DNA of 60,005 bases. Source: Actinomycetota bacterium. Lineage in GTDB: Bacteria; Actinomycetota; Actinomycetes; Actinomycetales; Microbacteriaceae. The stretch is taken from NCBI GenBank assembly GCA_018268515.1, contig JAFDWK010000009.1, forward strand, positions 1 to 60,005, given 5' to 3'. Position 1 is the stretch's first letter. Each line of letters opens with the position of its first letter. The position numbers and the translations under genes are program-made. Shown here piece after piece: positions 44,786 through 52,634 of this stretch. Under the pieces are notes generated by a model. It did not search any database, had not been told where the DNA came from, and saw nothing but the letters and a program-made list of their open reading frames with translations.

Positions 44786-44853
44786 CCCGCCCTCCTCGAA
44801 CCCCCTCCCCACCAGGAAACGCCGGCCCCTCCGGCGCAACGAAAGGAAACCAC

Positions 44854-45954
44854 ATGAACAAGCGCGGCATCGTCGCCGTCGCGACGGCCGGAGCACTGAT
44901 GCTCAGCCTCGCAGCCTGCAGCGGCGGGGCGTCCGGATCCAGTGGATCCAGCACCGCCGGAGCGAACGGATCCTCCCCGGAGACGGTGAAGATCATGGTC
45001 GGCGGCATCGACAAGCAGATCTACCTGCCGTACAAGCTCGCCGATCAGCTCGGCTACTACAAGAAGTTCGGCGTGAACGTCGAGCTCTCCACCGAGCAGA
45101 ACGGCGGCGTCGGCGCGGAGGATGCGATGATCTCCGGCCAGGTCGACTTCGCCGGCGCCTGGTACAACCACACGATCGAACTGCAGCCCAAGGGCAAGGA
45201 GGTCATCGACGTCGTGCAGCTGTCCGGCGCCCCCGGTGAGCGCCTGATGTGCACCGACAAGAGCGGCGTGAAGAGCCCGTCCGACATCAAGGGCAAGAAC
45301 ATGGGCGTCACGGATCTGGGATCCGGCACCGACAAGCTCACCCAGTTCATCGCCCACAAGGGCGGCCTGTCCACGAGCGATTACCAGACGGTCGCCGTGC
45401 ACGCCGGGGCGACCGCGATCGCGGCGCTCAAGCAGGGATCGGCTGACTGCGCCATGACCACGCAGCCGACCGTCACCGCCCTCACCACGCAGAAGGTCGC
45501 GGACACCGTCGTCGACCTCGCCACCACCGAGGGCGCGCAGAAGGCGCTCGGCGGAGCCTGGCCGGCGGCCGGCCTGCTCGGCCGCTCCGACTGGGTGACC
45601 AAGCACAAGGACGCCACGCAGCGCGTCGTGAACGCGCTGGTCGCGACGATGCACTGGATCAACGAGCACTCCGCTGCGGAGATCGCGGACAAGCTGCCCG
45701 CCGAGTACGTGAACAACTCGACGATCACCAAGGACCAGTACGTCGCCGGTCTCACCACCGACAAGGGCCAGTTCCTGCCCGACGGCATCATGCCCTCCGG
45801 CGGCCCCAAGACGGTGCTCGACATGGAGAAGCAGCTCGGCCTGGACACCTCGAAGATCGACCTGAGCAAGACGTTCACGAACGACTACGCGCAGAAGGCC
45901 AACACCGACGCCGGCACCAAGGTCACCACGACCCCGGCCGGCGCGAACGGCTGA
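44854..45954 (+). CDS. ABC importer substrate-binding lipoprotein (NMT1/SsuA-like)
   Basis: 366 residues. The signal peptide (MNKRGIVAVATAGALMLSL) ends in a lipobox LAAC, after which a Gly/Ser-rich linker leads to the type II periplasmic-binding fold (IMVGGIDKQIYLPYKLADQLGYYKKFGVNVEL, DFAGAWYNHTIEL). Sequence type is that of nitrate/sulfonate/taurine or thiamine-precursor binders. The actual ligand cannot be read. Good ribosome site GAAAGGAAAC before ATG 44854. It is preceded by an ABC permease and followed by a repeat and a terminator hairpin. Confidence 0.93.
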   Translation: MNKRGIVAVATAGALMLSLAACSGGASGSSGSSTAGANGSSPETVKIMVGGIDKQIYLPYKLADQLGYYKKFGVNVELSTEQNGGVGAEDAMISGQVDFAGAWYNHTIELQPKGKEVIDVVQLSGAPGERLMCTDKSGVKSPSDIKGKNMGVTDLGSGTDKLTQFIAHKGGLSTSDYQTVAVHAGATAIAALKQGSADCAMTTQPTVTALTTQKVADTVVDLATTEGAQKALGGAWPAAGLLGRSDWVTKHKDATQRVVNALVATMHWINEHSAAEIADKLPAEYVNNSTITKDQYVAGLTTDKGQFLPDGIMPSGGPKTVLDMEKQLGLDTSKIDLSKTFTNDYAQKANTDAGTKVTTTPAGANG

Positions 45955-45966
45955 CCCGGATCCGTC

Positions 45967-46040
45967 CCTGAGCTGAACCCCGGTCCCTGAGCTTGTCGAA
46001 GGGCCTGAGCTGAACCCCGGTCCCTGAGCTTGTCGAAGGG
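45967..46040. repeat. 37-bp tandem duplication containing the CCCTGAGCTTGTCGAAGGG element
   Basis: Two identical 37-base units (45967-46003 and 46004-46040), each ending in TCCCTGAGCTTGTCGAAGGG. That 20-mer is a widely dispersed intergenic element in actinobacteria and other high-GC bacteria. Related copies appear at 49288-49308 and 58550-58570 of this window. Confidence 0.9.
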
Positions 46041-46047
46041 ACGAAGG

Positions 46048-46073
46048 GCCGGGCACTCCCGCGAGTGCCCGGC
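46048..46073 (+). terminator. Rho-independent-type terminator after the ABC importer genes
   Basis: GCCGGGCACTC (46048-46058) pairs perfectly with GAGTGCCCGGC (46063-46073) around CCGC, followed by TCTTCTC. An 11-bp GC-rich stem with a pyrimidine tail, in the right place after the importer operon. Confidence 0.75.
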
Positions 46074-46089
46074 TCTTCTCGCGCCTGGA

Positions 46090-46416
46090 TCAGGACGACC
46101 CCAACGCCGTGCGGGCTTCGGCCGCGGCGTGCTCCAGCTCGTCGCCACGGACCACGCTCGGCAGCAGGCGACCGAACCTCAGCAGGTGGAAGCTGAGCCG
46201 CTCGCGAGGCGGTCCGTCGCAGACGATGTCGAGGGTCGGCAGATTTCGCGCGCCGAGCAGACCAGTGCCCAGCTCGACCCGGGAAGCGAGAGCTGAGGGG
46301 CGCGCTGGGAGGCGCGGGTTCGCATGGTCGCCTCGGAGAAGGGAAGGCACGTGCGCCCCGCTCCTCGGCTTCGAGCCGCACGGCCCATGGCGCACGGGAA
46401 CGGGGCCACTTCGCAT
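46090..46416 (-). CDS. Hypothetical protein or gene fragment
   Basis: A 108-residue open frame on the minus strand. The first 45 residues look like noise, but the last 60 (RVELGTGLLGARNLPTLDIV, then CDGPPRERLSFHLLRFGRLLPSVV and RGDELEHAAAEARTALGSS) have a natural composition and helical pattern. I do not recognise a family. It could be the 3' end of a degraded gene. No ribosome site is clear. The 638 bases between 45955 and 46592 otherwise hold only the repeat, a terminator and the promoter described next. Confidence 0.35.
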   Translation of the reverse strand: MRSGPVPVRHGPCGSKPRSGAHVPSLLRGDHANPRLPARPSALASRVELGTGLLGARNLPTLDIVCDGPPRERLSFHLLRFGRLLPSVVRGDELEHAAAEARTALGSS

Positions 46417-46545
46417 GGAAGAGGCCCCGTTCGATGCGTCAGCTGTCGCGTGTCACTGGTCGGAGTCGCCGGTGTCGGGTGAGTCCGCCGAGCCGTTCGG
46501 CGGGCTCACCCCGTCGCATCGACGCGTCGGCGAACGCGAGCGATA

Positions 46546-46611
46546 TGACAAGGGTCCTTGACACGTGGCGGAGGCGGACGTAGCCTCGTTCCATGACAAG
46601 CAACCTTGACA
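46546..46611 (+). promoter_or_regulatory. Promoter with twin operators for the membrane protein / XRE pair; likely leaderless start
   Basis: TTGACA (46558-46563) and TAGCCT (46581-46586) are 17 bases apart, a near-consensus sigma-70-type pair. The ATG at 46593 begins 7 bases after the -10 box, so the transcript is probably leaderless. The pattern TGACAAG-N4-CTTGACA occurs at 46546-46563, covering the -35 box, and again at 46594-46611, within the first codons. Two copies of an 18-base motif 48 bases apart suggest autorepression by the XRE protein of the same operon. Confidence 0.65.
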
Positions 46612-47009
46612 TGGAGGAGGAGTCTCCCTCCGAGCTCCGGCGTCGGCGCGCGTTCCAGATCCGCATCTGGATCGGTTCCGCGCTCTTCCTCCTGTCCTTC
46701 TTCGTGCTGTCCGCCTGGGGGCGTCAGGCGGGGGCGTGGCGCTGGGTCCTCGTCGTGCTGCCGCTCATCGCCTTCGGGTGGATGGTCGTGGTCACAGTGC
46801 TGCGCGTGCGCCAGATGGATGAGTATCAGGTGAAACTGTTCTTCCCCGGGGTCGCGGTCGGCTTCATCGTCGCCATGCTGGCCTCGGTCACCTTCGGCGT
46901 CCTCAGCTCCGCCGGTGTCACGGTGCCCAATGGAGGATGGCTGATCTGCGTGGCCGGAGTGCTGTCGTGGCAGGTCACGAACCTCCTGACCCGCGCCCCC
47001 CGCGCCTGA
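46593..47009 (+). CDS. Four-helix membrane protein co-transcribed with an XRE regulator
   Basis: 138 residues with about four hydrophobic segments (WIGSALFLLSFFVLSAWG, WVLVVLPLIAFGWMVVV, FFPGVAVGFIVAMLASVTFG, GWLICVAGVLSWQV). Family not recognised; it belongs to the small membrane proteins paired with YozG-like XRE regulators. The ATG probably sits at the transcript 5' end. The stop and the regulator ATG share a base (TGATG). The XRE partner may control its amount. Confidence 0.82.
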   Translation: MTSNLDMEEESPSELRRRRAFQIRIWIGSALFLLSFFVLSAWGRQAGAWRWVLVVLPLIAFGWMVVVTVLRVRQMDEYQVKLFFPGVAVGFIVAMLASVTFGVLSSAGVTVPNGGWLICVAGVLSWQVTNLLTRAPRA

Positions 47010-47209
47010 TGCAGAATCGGATCCGCGCCGAGCGGGAGGAGCGCGGCTGGACCCAGGCGGTGCTCGCCGAACGTCTGGAGGTCTCGCGTCAGACGGTGGT
47101 CGCCCTCGAGACCGGGAAGTACGACCCGTCGCTCCCGCTGGCGTTCCGCCTCGCCGCGCTGTTCGGCAAGCGCATCGAGGAGCTGTTCACGCCCGGAGCG
47201 GCGAAGTAG
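47009..47209 (+). CDS. Small XRE-family regulator
   Basis: 66 residues, a bare Cro/C1-type helix-turn-helix (NRIRAEREERGWTQAVLAERLEVSRQTVVALETGKYDPSLPLAFRLAALFGKRIEELF). The fold is complete and typical of YozG/PrtR-like autoregulators paired with a membrane protein gene. ATG 47009 overlaps the partner gene stop. It is the most likely ligand of the twin operators at 46546-46611. Confidence 0.92.
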   Translation: MQNRIRAEREERGWTQAVLAERLEVSRQTVVALETGKYDPSLPLAFRLAALFGKRIEELFTPGAAK

Positions 47210-47371
47210 GCCGGCCGGCGGTCACGGAGGGCTCACCCGGGCGGCGGGGCCGGAAGCCGCGGACCGCTCGGCGCTGTCATAGGTCGGGTCGCGACACTGG
47301 GCCGCGCGGCGAACGCGGGCGTCCTGCGCTCCCGGACCCGGACGCCGAGGGGCGGGTGACGAAAGGATCCG

Positions 47372-48325
47372 ATGGCAGGGGCACGTGCGCTTCGCGGGGA
47401 GGCCGGGATCGGCCCGGATGCGCTGCTCGAGGATGTCGCATGGCACCAGCGGGCTTCTCTCCGGGCGGTCGTCTGGGCGTGCGCGGGCCTGCTGGTGGGA
47501 AGTCCGATGATCGGACGGCTCCTGATCGGATTGCAGGCGGCGCGCGGCGAGGTGGATCCCTGGGGTCCGATGGACGCATTCGTCATCGTCGGCGGTCTGG
47601 TCTGCTGGAGCGGCGCGGCATGGCTGTTGGTGAGGGCGGACGTGCATGCGCGCATCGCGGCCGAGATCGCCCATTGGCAGATCGTCGACGTGCACGGGAA
47701 TCGCGTGGCGGCGAACGGACTGCGCGTCGCCGCGCGAAGTGCGCGAACGCTGCGACGGTGGCTCATCCGCCGCCGCGCTCGGGTGATCCCGATCGCGGCC
47801 CTGGCGGCTCGTGATCGACGCTCGCAGCTCCTCATCGCCGCACGCGGTCGGCTCGGCACCACGGTGGAGCGGCGGGCGAGCTTCGGAGAAGGCATCGCGT
47901 CCCGATACGCGCACACCGTCCGTCGCCTGCGTCGCACGGCCGGGGCCGTCATCGCGCTCGAGGTGAGCGCCGGCGCGATCGCCATCGGCGGTGTGGTGTC
48001 GGGAGGAGGGACGTCGCCCTTCTTCCGGATCGGGGCCGCCGTGTTCCTCCTCATCGTGCTGCTGTCGCCGATCATCGGTCGCACGGTCAGGCGCGGCCCC
48101 GACGGTCTCCGCGCTCTCGCCGCCGAACTGCTGCCGAGTCTGCAGATCCGGGACACGCGGCTCGATCTGAACCGGATCGCGGCGATGATCGTCAAGCCCC
48201 GCCTCCATGACCTCTGGGCGGAACTGCATCCGGTGCCCCGAGCGCGGCTGGGATCGGAGAAGGGCGCAGCGCAGGGCGGCGACCGTGGCGCGATCCCGAT
48301 CAAGCGTCCCCGCTGTCGGAGCTGA
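47372..48325 (+). CDS. Hypothetical membrane protein
   Basis: 317 residues; helices near residues 30-50, 65-88, 190-210 and 215-235. Between them lies a basic helical region (AARSARTLRRWLIRRRARVIPIAALAARDRRS) and a C-terminal cytoplasmic domain (LLPSLQIRDTRLDLNRIAAMIVKPRLHDLW). I recognise no family. The ATG at 47372 follows ACGAAAGGATCCG. It may be an independent gene, as flanking gaps exceed 60 bases. Confidence 0.75.
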   Translation: MAGARALRGEAGIGPDALLEDVAWHQRASLRAVVWACAGLLVGSPMIGRLLIGLQAARGEVDPWGPMDAFVIVGGLVCWSGAAWLLVRADVHARIAAEIAHWQIVDVHGNRVAANGLRVAARSARTLRRWLIRRRARVIPIAALAARDRRSQLLIAARGRLGTTVERRASFGEGIASRYAHTVRRLRRTAGAVIALEVSAGAIAIGGVVSGGGTSPFFRIGAAVFLLIVLLSPIIGRTVRRGPDGLRALAAELLPSLQIRDTRLDLNRIAAMIVKPRLHDLWAELHPVPRARLGSEKGAAQGGDRGAIPIKRPRCRS

Positions 48326-48388
48326 CGGGCGCCTGTCACGCGGCGAACGCGCGGCTGCGCTCGCCGCGTGCGGCATAGGCTGGCCGTG

Positions 48389-49294
48389 ATGTCCGCCTCC
48401 GCCGAGCCGCTCTCCGACGACGCCGTCCCCGCCTGGCTGCGCGAACGCGGCGTGCCCGGGATCGTGGATCTGCACGTGCACTTCATGCCGGATCGGGTGC
48501 AGCAGAAGGTGTGGGACTTCTTCGACCGCGTCGGAGGGTCAGGCGCGCCGGAGTGGCCGATCCGCTACCGCGGCACCGACGAGGAACGCGTCGAGCAGCT
48601 GCGCCGGATCGGCGTCACGCGGTACACGACGCTCAGCTACGCGCACCGTCCGGGGATGGCGCAGTGGCTCAACGACTATGCGGCCGAGTTCGCGGCCGCG
48701 CATCCCGACGCGATCGGATCCGCGACGTTCTATCCGGAGGCGGAGGCCGGATCCGTCGCCGCACGTGCTCTCGCCCGCGGTGCTCAGGTGTTCAAGATCC
48801 ACGTGCAGGTGGGCGACTTCTCGCCGCTGGATCCGCTGCTCACCGAGGCATGGGAGCGGGTGGCCGCCGCCGGGGCGCCGGTCGTCATCCACTGCGGGAA
48901 CGGCCCGCACCGCGGGCGGTTCACCGGCATCGCCCCGGTCCGCGAGCTCGTGGAACGGCACCCGTCGCTCGTGCTCGTCATCGCGCACGCCGGGCTGCCC
49001 GATTACCTCGGGTTCGCCGAGCTGGCCCGGCAGCACCCGAACGTGTACCTCGACACGACCATGGTCGGCACGGCGTACACCGAGCGGATCGCGCCGCTGC
49101 CGCCGGGCTACGTCGAGGTGATCCGCGACCTGGGCTCGAAGGTCGTCCTCGGCACCGACTTCCCGTCGATCCCGTACCCGTACGCGCATCAGCTCGAGGT
49201 GCTCGACGGGTGGGGCCTGGGTGACCGCTGGCTCGCCGACGTGCTCTGGCACACGCCGCGACGGCTGCTGGGCCTGCCCGGCTCCGTTTCCTGA
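48389..49294 (+). CDS. Amidohydrolase family protein (metal-dependent hydrolase)
   Basis: 301 residues of the amidohydrolase_2/TIM-barrel class. Metal-binding DLHVHFMP (H-x-H) sits near residue 30. VVIHCGN, LVIAHAGLPDYLGFAELARQHPNVYLDT and VVLGTDFPSIPY supply the remaining His and the catalytic Asp. Such enzymes include decarboxylases and lactonases of aromatic degradation; the substrate is unclear. GTG at 48386 or ATG at 48389 begin at MSASAEPL, before the conserved domain. The stop lies next to a dispersed CCTGAACCTGTCGAAGGG element and the 3' end of the convergent EamA gene. Confidence 0.9.
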   Translation: MSASAEPLSDDAVPAWLRERGVPGIVDLHVHFMPDRVQQKVWDFFDRVGGSGAPEWPIRYRGTDEERVEQLRRIGVTRYTTLSYAHRPGMAQWLNDYAAEFAAAHPDAIGSATFYPEAEAGSVAARALARGAQVFKIHVQVGDFSPLDPLLTEAWERVAAAGAPVVIHCGNGPHRGRFTGIAPVRELVERHPSLVLVIAHAGLPDYLGFAELARQHPNVYLDTTMVGTAYTERIAPLPPGYVEVIRDLGSKVVLGTDFPSIPYPYAHQLEVLDGWGLGDRWLADVLWHTPRRLLGLPGSVS

Positions 49295-49308
49295 ACCTGT
49301 CGAAGGGC
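49288..49308. repeat. Dispersed CCTGAACCTGTCGAAGGG element copy
   Basis: TTTCCTGAACCTGTCGAAGGGCC lies exactly between the convergent amidohydrolase and EamA genes, so it also contributes the last codons of the former. It is a variant of the 20-mer seen twice at 45984-46040. Confidence 0.7.
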
Positions 49309-49309
49309 C

Positions 49310-50200
49310 CTAGCGTGTGGCTGGAGCGCCCTTGGCGAGTCGGCGTCGCGCCGCGACCCGGTCGAGCAGGAGCGGCGCGGCGATGCCGAGCAGCACCAGC
49401 GTGAGACCGCCGAGCTGGCGGCCCTGGAGCACCTCGCCTGCGACGAGAACTCCGAGCAGCACGCCGGTGACCGGGTTGAGCAGCCCTATGAGGCCGACCG
49501 TGCCGGAGGGCAGATGCTTCAGCGCCGCGAACCACGCGACGTCGGCGAGGGCGGTCGCGACCAGGGTGAGGTAGCCGTAGGCGGCGAGGCCCGCGGCGTC
49601 GACGGCGGGCGGCGGACCCTCGACGACGATCGCGAACGGGATGAGCGCGAGTCCGCCGATGACGAGCTGCCAGGCGGTGGAGGGCAGGATCCCGACCTCG
49701 CCATTCCAGCGCTTGGCGAGGATGAACCCGATCGATGACATCACCATCGCGGCGATCGAGGCGATGACGCCGCGCGGGTCGACGGCGGTCGCGGTGCCGA
49801 GCAGCATCAGGGCGACCCCGCCGATGCCGACGACGGCGCCGAGCAGGCGCAGGATGCCCGGGCGCTCGCGCAGGATCGCCCAGGCGGCGAGGGCGATCGC
49901 GACGGAGGACGTGGCCATGATGGTCGACGCGATGCTCGTCGGCAGCAGCTGCGCCGCGGCGTAGACGAGCACGAAGAAGGCCCCGACATTGAGGGTTCCG
50001 AGCACCGCGGACTTCCACCACCAGGAGCCGCGGGGGAGCCGCCGGGCCACGGCCAGGAGGACGAGCCCGGCGGGCAGCGCGCGGATCGCCGCGCCCCAGA
50101 CAGGGGCATCCGGGAGCCACTCGCGGGTGACGAAGTAGGTGCTGCCCCAGGCGATCGGAGCGATCATCGCGACGACGAACCATCGCCAATTGGTTTCCAT
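49310..50200 (-). CDS. EamA/DMT-family exporter
   Basis: 296 residues with ten hydrophobic helices in two EamA repeats (FVVAMIAPIAWGSTYFVTREWLP in the first, GVIASIAAMVMSSIGFILAKRW in the second). Members export amino acids or other metabolites and often give resistance to them. ATG 50200 starts at METNWRW; ATG 50209 is possible. It is divergent from a MarR-type regulator, with two palindromes between them, so it is the likely target of that repressor. Confidence 0.93.
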   Translation of the reverse strand: METNWRWFVVAMIAPIAWGSTYFVTREWLPDAPVWGAAIRALPAGLVLLAVARRLPRGSWWWKSAVLGTLNVGAFFVLVYAAAQLLPTSIASTIMATSSVAIALAAWAILRERPGILRLLGAVVGIGGVALMLLGTATAVDPRGVIASIAAMVMSSIGFILAKRWNGEVGILPSTAWQLVIGGLALIPFAIVVEGPPPAVDAAGLAAYGYLTLVATALADVAWFAALKHLPSGTVGLIGLLNPVTGVLLGVLVAGEVLQGRQLGGLTLVLLGIAAPLLLDRVAARRRLAKGAPATR

Positions 50201-50226
50201 GGAAGACATCATAGCTTCCGTGGAAG
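50195..50226. promoter_or_regulatory. Twin palindromic operators between the EamA and MarR genes
   Basis: TTCCATGGAA (50195-50204) is a perfect palindrome covering the start of the exporter. CTTCCGTGGAAG (50215-50226) is a near-perfect copy. Their centres are 21 bases apart, two helical turns, and both lie in the 39-base gap between the divergent starts. This is a typical arrangement for cooperative MarR-dimer binding. Confidence 0.7.
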
Positions 50227-50239
50227 ATATGATGAAGGG

Positions 50240-50743
50240 GTGACGGACATCGATGACCAGGTGGCGCGGATCCAGCGGGCGTGGCGGCGGGAGCGCCCCG
50301 ACCTCGACGTGACTCCGATCGGCACCATCGGGCGCCTGCATCGGCTGGCGCTCGCGCTCACCGAGGAGCTCGTCATCGTCTATCGCGCGCACGGGCTGTC
50401 GGAGGGCGACTTCGACGTGATGGCGGCGCTGCGCCGTTCGGGTGCGCCCCACGAGGCCAGCCCCACCGACCTCGCGGCCTCGACGATGATCACGAGCGGC
50501 GGGATGTCCAAGCGCCTGGATCGGCTGGAGGGTGCGGGGCTGGTCACCCGCCGGATCGGATCCGAGGACGGGCGCGGCCGGGTCGTCGCGCTGACGGCCA
50601 GGGGCAAGGAGCTGATCGACGCCGCGTTCACCGATCATGTGGCGAACGAGCAGCGCCTGCTGGCGATGGTGCCGGAGGCGGAGCGGGAAGCCCTGGAGTC
50701 CGCGCTGGCCGGATGGCTCGCGCACTTCGAGGAGCCGGCCTGA
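50240..50743 (+). CDS. MarR-family transcriptional regulator
   Basis: 167 residues with an N-terminal helical region, winged helix in the middle (EGDFDVMAALRRSGAPHEASPTDLAASTMITSGGMSKRLDRLEGAGLVTRR) and dimerisation helices at the end (TDHVANEQRLLAMVPEAEREALESALAGWLAHFEE). GTG 50240 follows GATGAAGG. It should repress the divergent exporter gene and itself through the twin operators, with release by an unknown ligand. Confidence 0.94.
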   Translation: MTDIDDQVARIQRAWRRERPDLDVTPIGTIGRLHRLALALTEELVIVYRAHGLSEGDFDVMAALRRSGAPHEASPTDLAASTMITSGGMSKRLDRLEGAGLVTRRIGSEDGRGRVVALTARGKELIDAAFTDHVANEQRLLAMVPEAEREALESALAGWLAHFEEPA

Positions 50744-50801
50744 CGCACCGGGCGAAAGGCCTGACATCCAGGGCCCGACGCCCTGGCGGGTTGCCCTCCG
50801 T

Positions 50802-51278
50802 TCAGCGGTGCCGCGGGGAGTGGTCGAAGATCAGGCTCGTGTTCGTGGCGGCCACCTCCTCGCGCACGCTGAGCGTGTCGGAGACCAGGGCCCGCAGCTC
50901 CGCGGCGTCGCGGACCGCGACGTGCAGCAGGAAGTCGCGGTCTCCGGCGACGAAGTACACGTGCCGCGTCGCGGGGAACTCCTCGAGGTAGGACTGGAAC
51001 CGGCGCAGATCGCCGCGGGCGTGGGCGTGCAGCCGGATCGCGATCAGCGCCTCGAGGTTCAGGCCGAGGGCGGCCGGATCGACCTCGGCGTGGAAGCCCG
51101 TGATCACGCCGGACGCGACCAGTGCGCGCACGCGCTTGTGGCAGGTCGACTCCGCGATCCCGCACAGCGCGGCGAGCTCGCTGTTGGAGATGCGGCCGTC
51201 CCGCTCGAGATGGGCGATCAGCGCACGGTCGACATCGTCCAGCGGGCGTGCCGAAGGATCTTGGTCGGACAAGCTCAT
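50802..51278 (-). CDS. Lrp/AsnC-family transcriptional regulator
   Basis: 158 residues. Helix-turn-helix (DVDRALIAHLERDGRISNSELAALCGIAESTCHKRVRALVASG) then the RAM effector domain (LIAIRLHAHARGDLRRFQSYLEEFPATRHVYFVAGDRDFLLHVAVRD). This family senses amino acids. The gene is divergent from D-amino-acid dehydrogenase and alanine racemase genes, the classical arrangement in which alanine induces the dad genes. ATG 51278 with GGAGGAAT is clear. Confidence 0.95.
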   Translation of the reverse strand: MSLSDQDPSARPLDDVDRALIAHLERDGRISNSELAALCGIAESTCHKRVRALVASGVITGFHAEVDPAALGLNLEALIAIRLHAHARGDLRRFQSYLEEFPATRHVYFVAGDRDFLLHVAVRDAAELRALVSDTLSVREEVAATNTSLIFDHSPRHR

Positions 51279-51293
51279 TCCTCCTCGTTTTCT

Positions 51294-51304
51294 GAAGATT
51301 CTTC
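51294..51304. promoter_or_regulatory. Candidate Lrp-type operator
   Basis: GAAGATTCTTC, a palindrome around a central T, lies in the 132-base divergent region between the Lrp and dehydrogenase genes, 16 bases from the Lrp start. The AT-rich flanks (TTTTCTGAAGATTCTTCACC) resemble Lrp/AsnC boxes. The assignment is by position and symmetry only. Confidence 0.5.
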
Positions 51305-51410
51305 ACCAGATGTGCACGACCTGCGGAGATTCACTCTGGGCAGCCCGTGCGTGTCACGATTTCTGCATACTTGCCTCAACGGCTGTCGTCGGTATCGGAG
51401 AGGATGCGCA

Positions 51411-52634
51411 ATGGTGCGATCGATGGTGATCGGTGCAGGGATGGTGGGCCTTGCCACCGCGTGGCACCTGCAGGAGCAGGGCGTCGAGGTCACGGTCATC
51501 GACCGCGCCGGCGTCGCGGCGGGTTCGTCGTGGGGCAACGCGGGCTACCTGACCCCGGGCAAGACGATCCCGCTCGCGGATCCGAGCCTGTGGACGTACG
51601 GCCCGCGGGCCCTGATGGATCCGGATGCCGCGCTGCACGTCCCGTTCCGGGTGGATCCGGGCCTCTGGTCGTTCCTCGCGCAGTTCGCCGCGCACGGCAC
51701 GATGCGGGCGTGGCACCGCACCATGGCGGCGTTGACGCCGATCGACAAGATGGCGCTCGGCGCGTTCGACGAGCTCACCGACGGCGGCGTCGACTCCTGG
51801 ACGAAGGAGGGGCCCTACGTCATCGGCTTCACCGACGAGGCGCACGCGAGCGCCTTCGTCGGCGAGGTGGGCCGCGTGGCCGGTCACGGGCAGGAGGTCC
51901 CGGTCACCCGCCTGGACGACCCGCGCGCGCTGGTGCCGCAGCTGTCCGACGCGGTGAAGGTGGCCTACCGTCTCGACGCGCAGCGCTTCATCGAACCGGG
52001 CCCGTTCGTCCAGGCGCTCGCCGATGCGGTCGTCGCCCGTGGCGGCGACCTGCGCATCGGCGCGGCCGTCACGGACGTGTCCTCCGACGGACGCCCGGCC
52101 GTGGTGCTCGACACCGGCGAGCGGCTCACCGCCGACTCCGTGGTGATCGCGACCGGCGCCTGGCTGCCGCGCCTGGCGCGCGGACTCGGAGTGAAGATGC
52201 GGGTGCAGGCCGGGCGCGGCTACTCCTTCAGCGTCGACACCGCGCAGCCCGTGGAGTACCCGGTCTACCTGCCCTCGCAGCGCATCGCGTGCACCCCGTA
52301 TCAGGGCCGGTTCCGCATCGCGGGGACGATGGAGTTCCGCGGCCCCGATGAGCCGGCGCAGGAGCGGCGCATCCGCTCGATCGTGAAGGAGGCCCGCTCC
52401 CTCTTCACCGGCATGGATCTCGACGTGCGTCACGACGAGTGGGTCGGATCCCGGCCCGTCACGCCCGACGGGCTGCCGCTCGTCGGCGCCACCCGCGCCC
52501 CCGGCGTCTACGTCGCCGGAGGGCACGGCATGTGGGGCATCGTGCTCGGGCCGGCGACGGGCAAGCTGCTCGCCACGCAGATCGTCACCGGCGAGATCGA
52601 TCCGGTCATCGCGCCCTTCGACCCGCTGCGATGA
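51411..52634 (+). CDS. dadA: D-amino-acid dehydrogenase (FAD-dependent, DadA-like)
   Basis: 407 residues. N-terminal FAD fold VIGAGMVGLATAWHLQEQGVEVTVID, GSSWGNAGYLTPGKTIPLADP (the DadA signature), and C-terminal RPVTPDGLPLVGATRAPGVYVAGGHGMWGIVLGPATGKL. The enzyme oxidises D-alanine and other D-amino acids to keto acids and ammonia, passing electrons to the membrane. Ribosome site GGAGAGGATGC precedes ATG 51411. The stop overlaps the alanine racemase start, so L-alanine is turned to D-alanine and then to pyruvate by one transcript. Confidence 0.92.
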   Translation: MVRSMVIGAGMVGLATAWHLQEQGVEVTVIDRAGVAAGSSWGNAGYLTPGKTIPLADPSLWTYGPRALMDPDAALHVPFRVDPGLWSFLAQFAAHGTMRAWHRTMAALTPIDKMALGAFDELTDGGVDSWTKEGPYVIGFTDEAHASAFVGEVGRVAGHGQEVPVTRLDDPRALVPQLSDAVKVAYRLDAQRFIEPGPFVQALADAVVARGGDLRIGAAVTDVSSDGRPAVVLDTGERLTADSVVIATGAWLPRLARGLGVKMRVQAGRGYSFSVDTAQPVEYPVYLPSQRIACTPYQGRFRIAGTMEFRGPDEPAQERRIRSIVKEARSLFTGMDLDVRHDEWVGSRPVTPDGLPLVGATRAPGVYVAGGHGMWGIVLGPATGKLLATQIVTGEIDPVIAPFDPLR

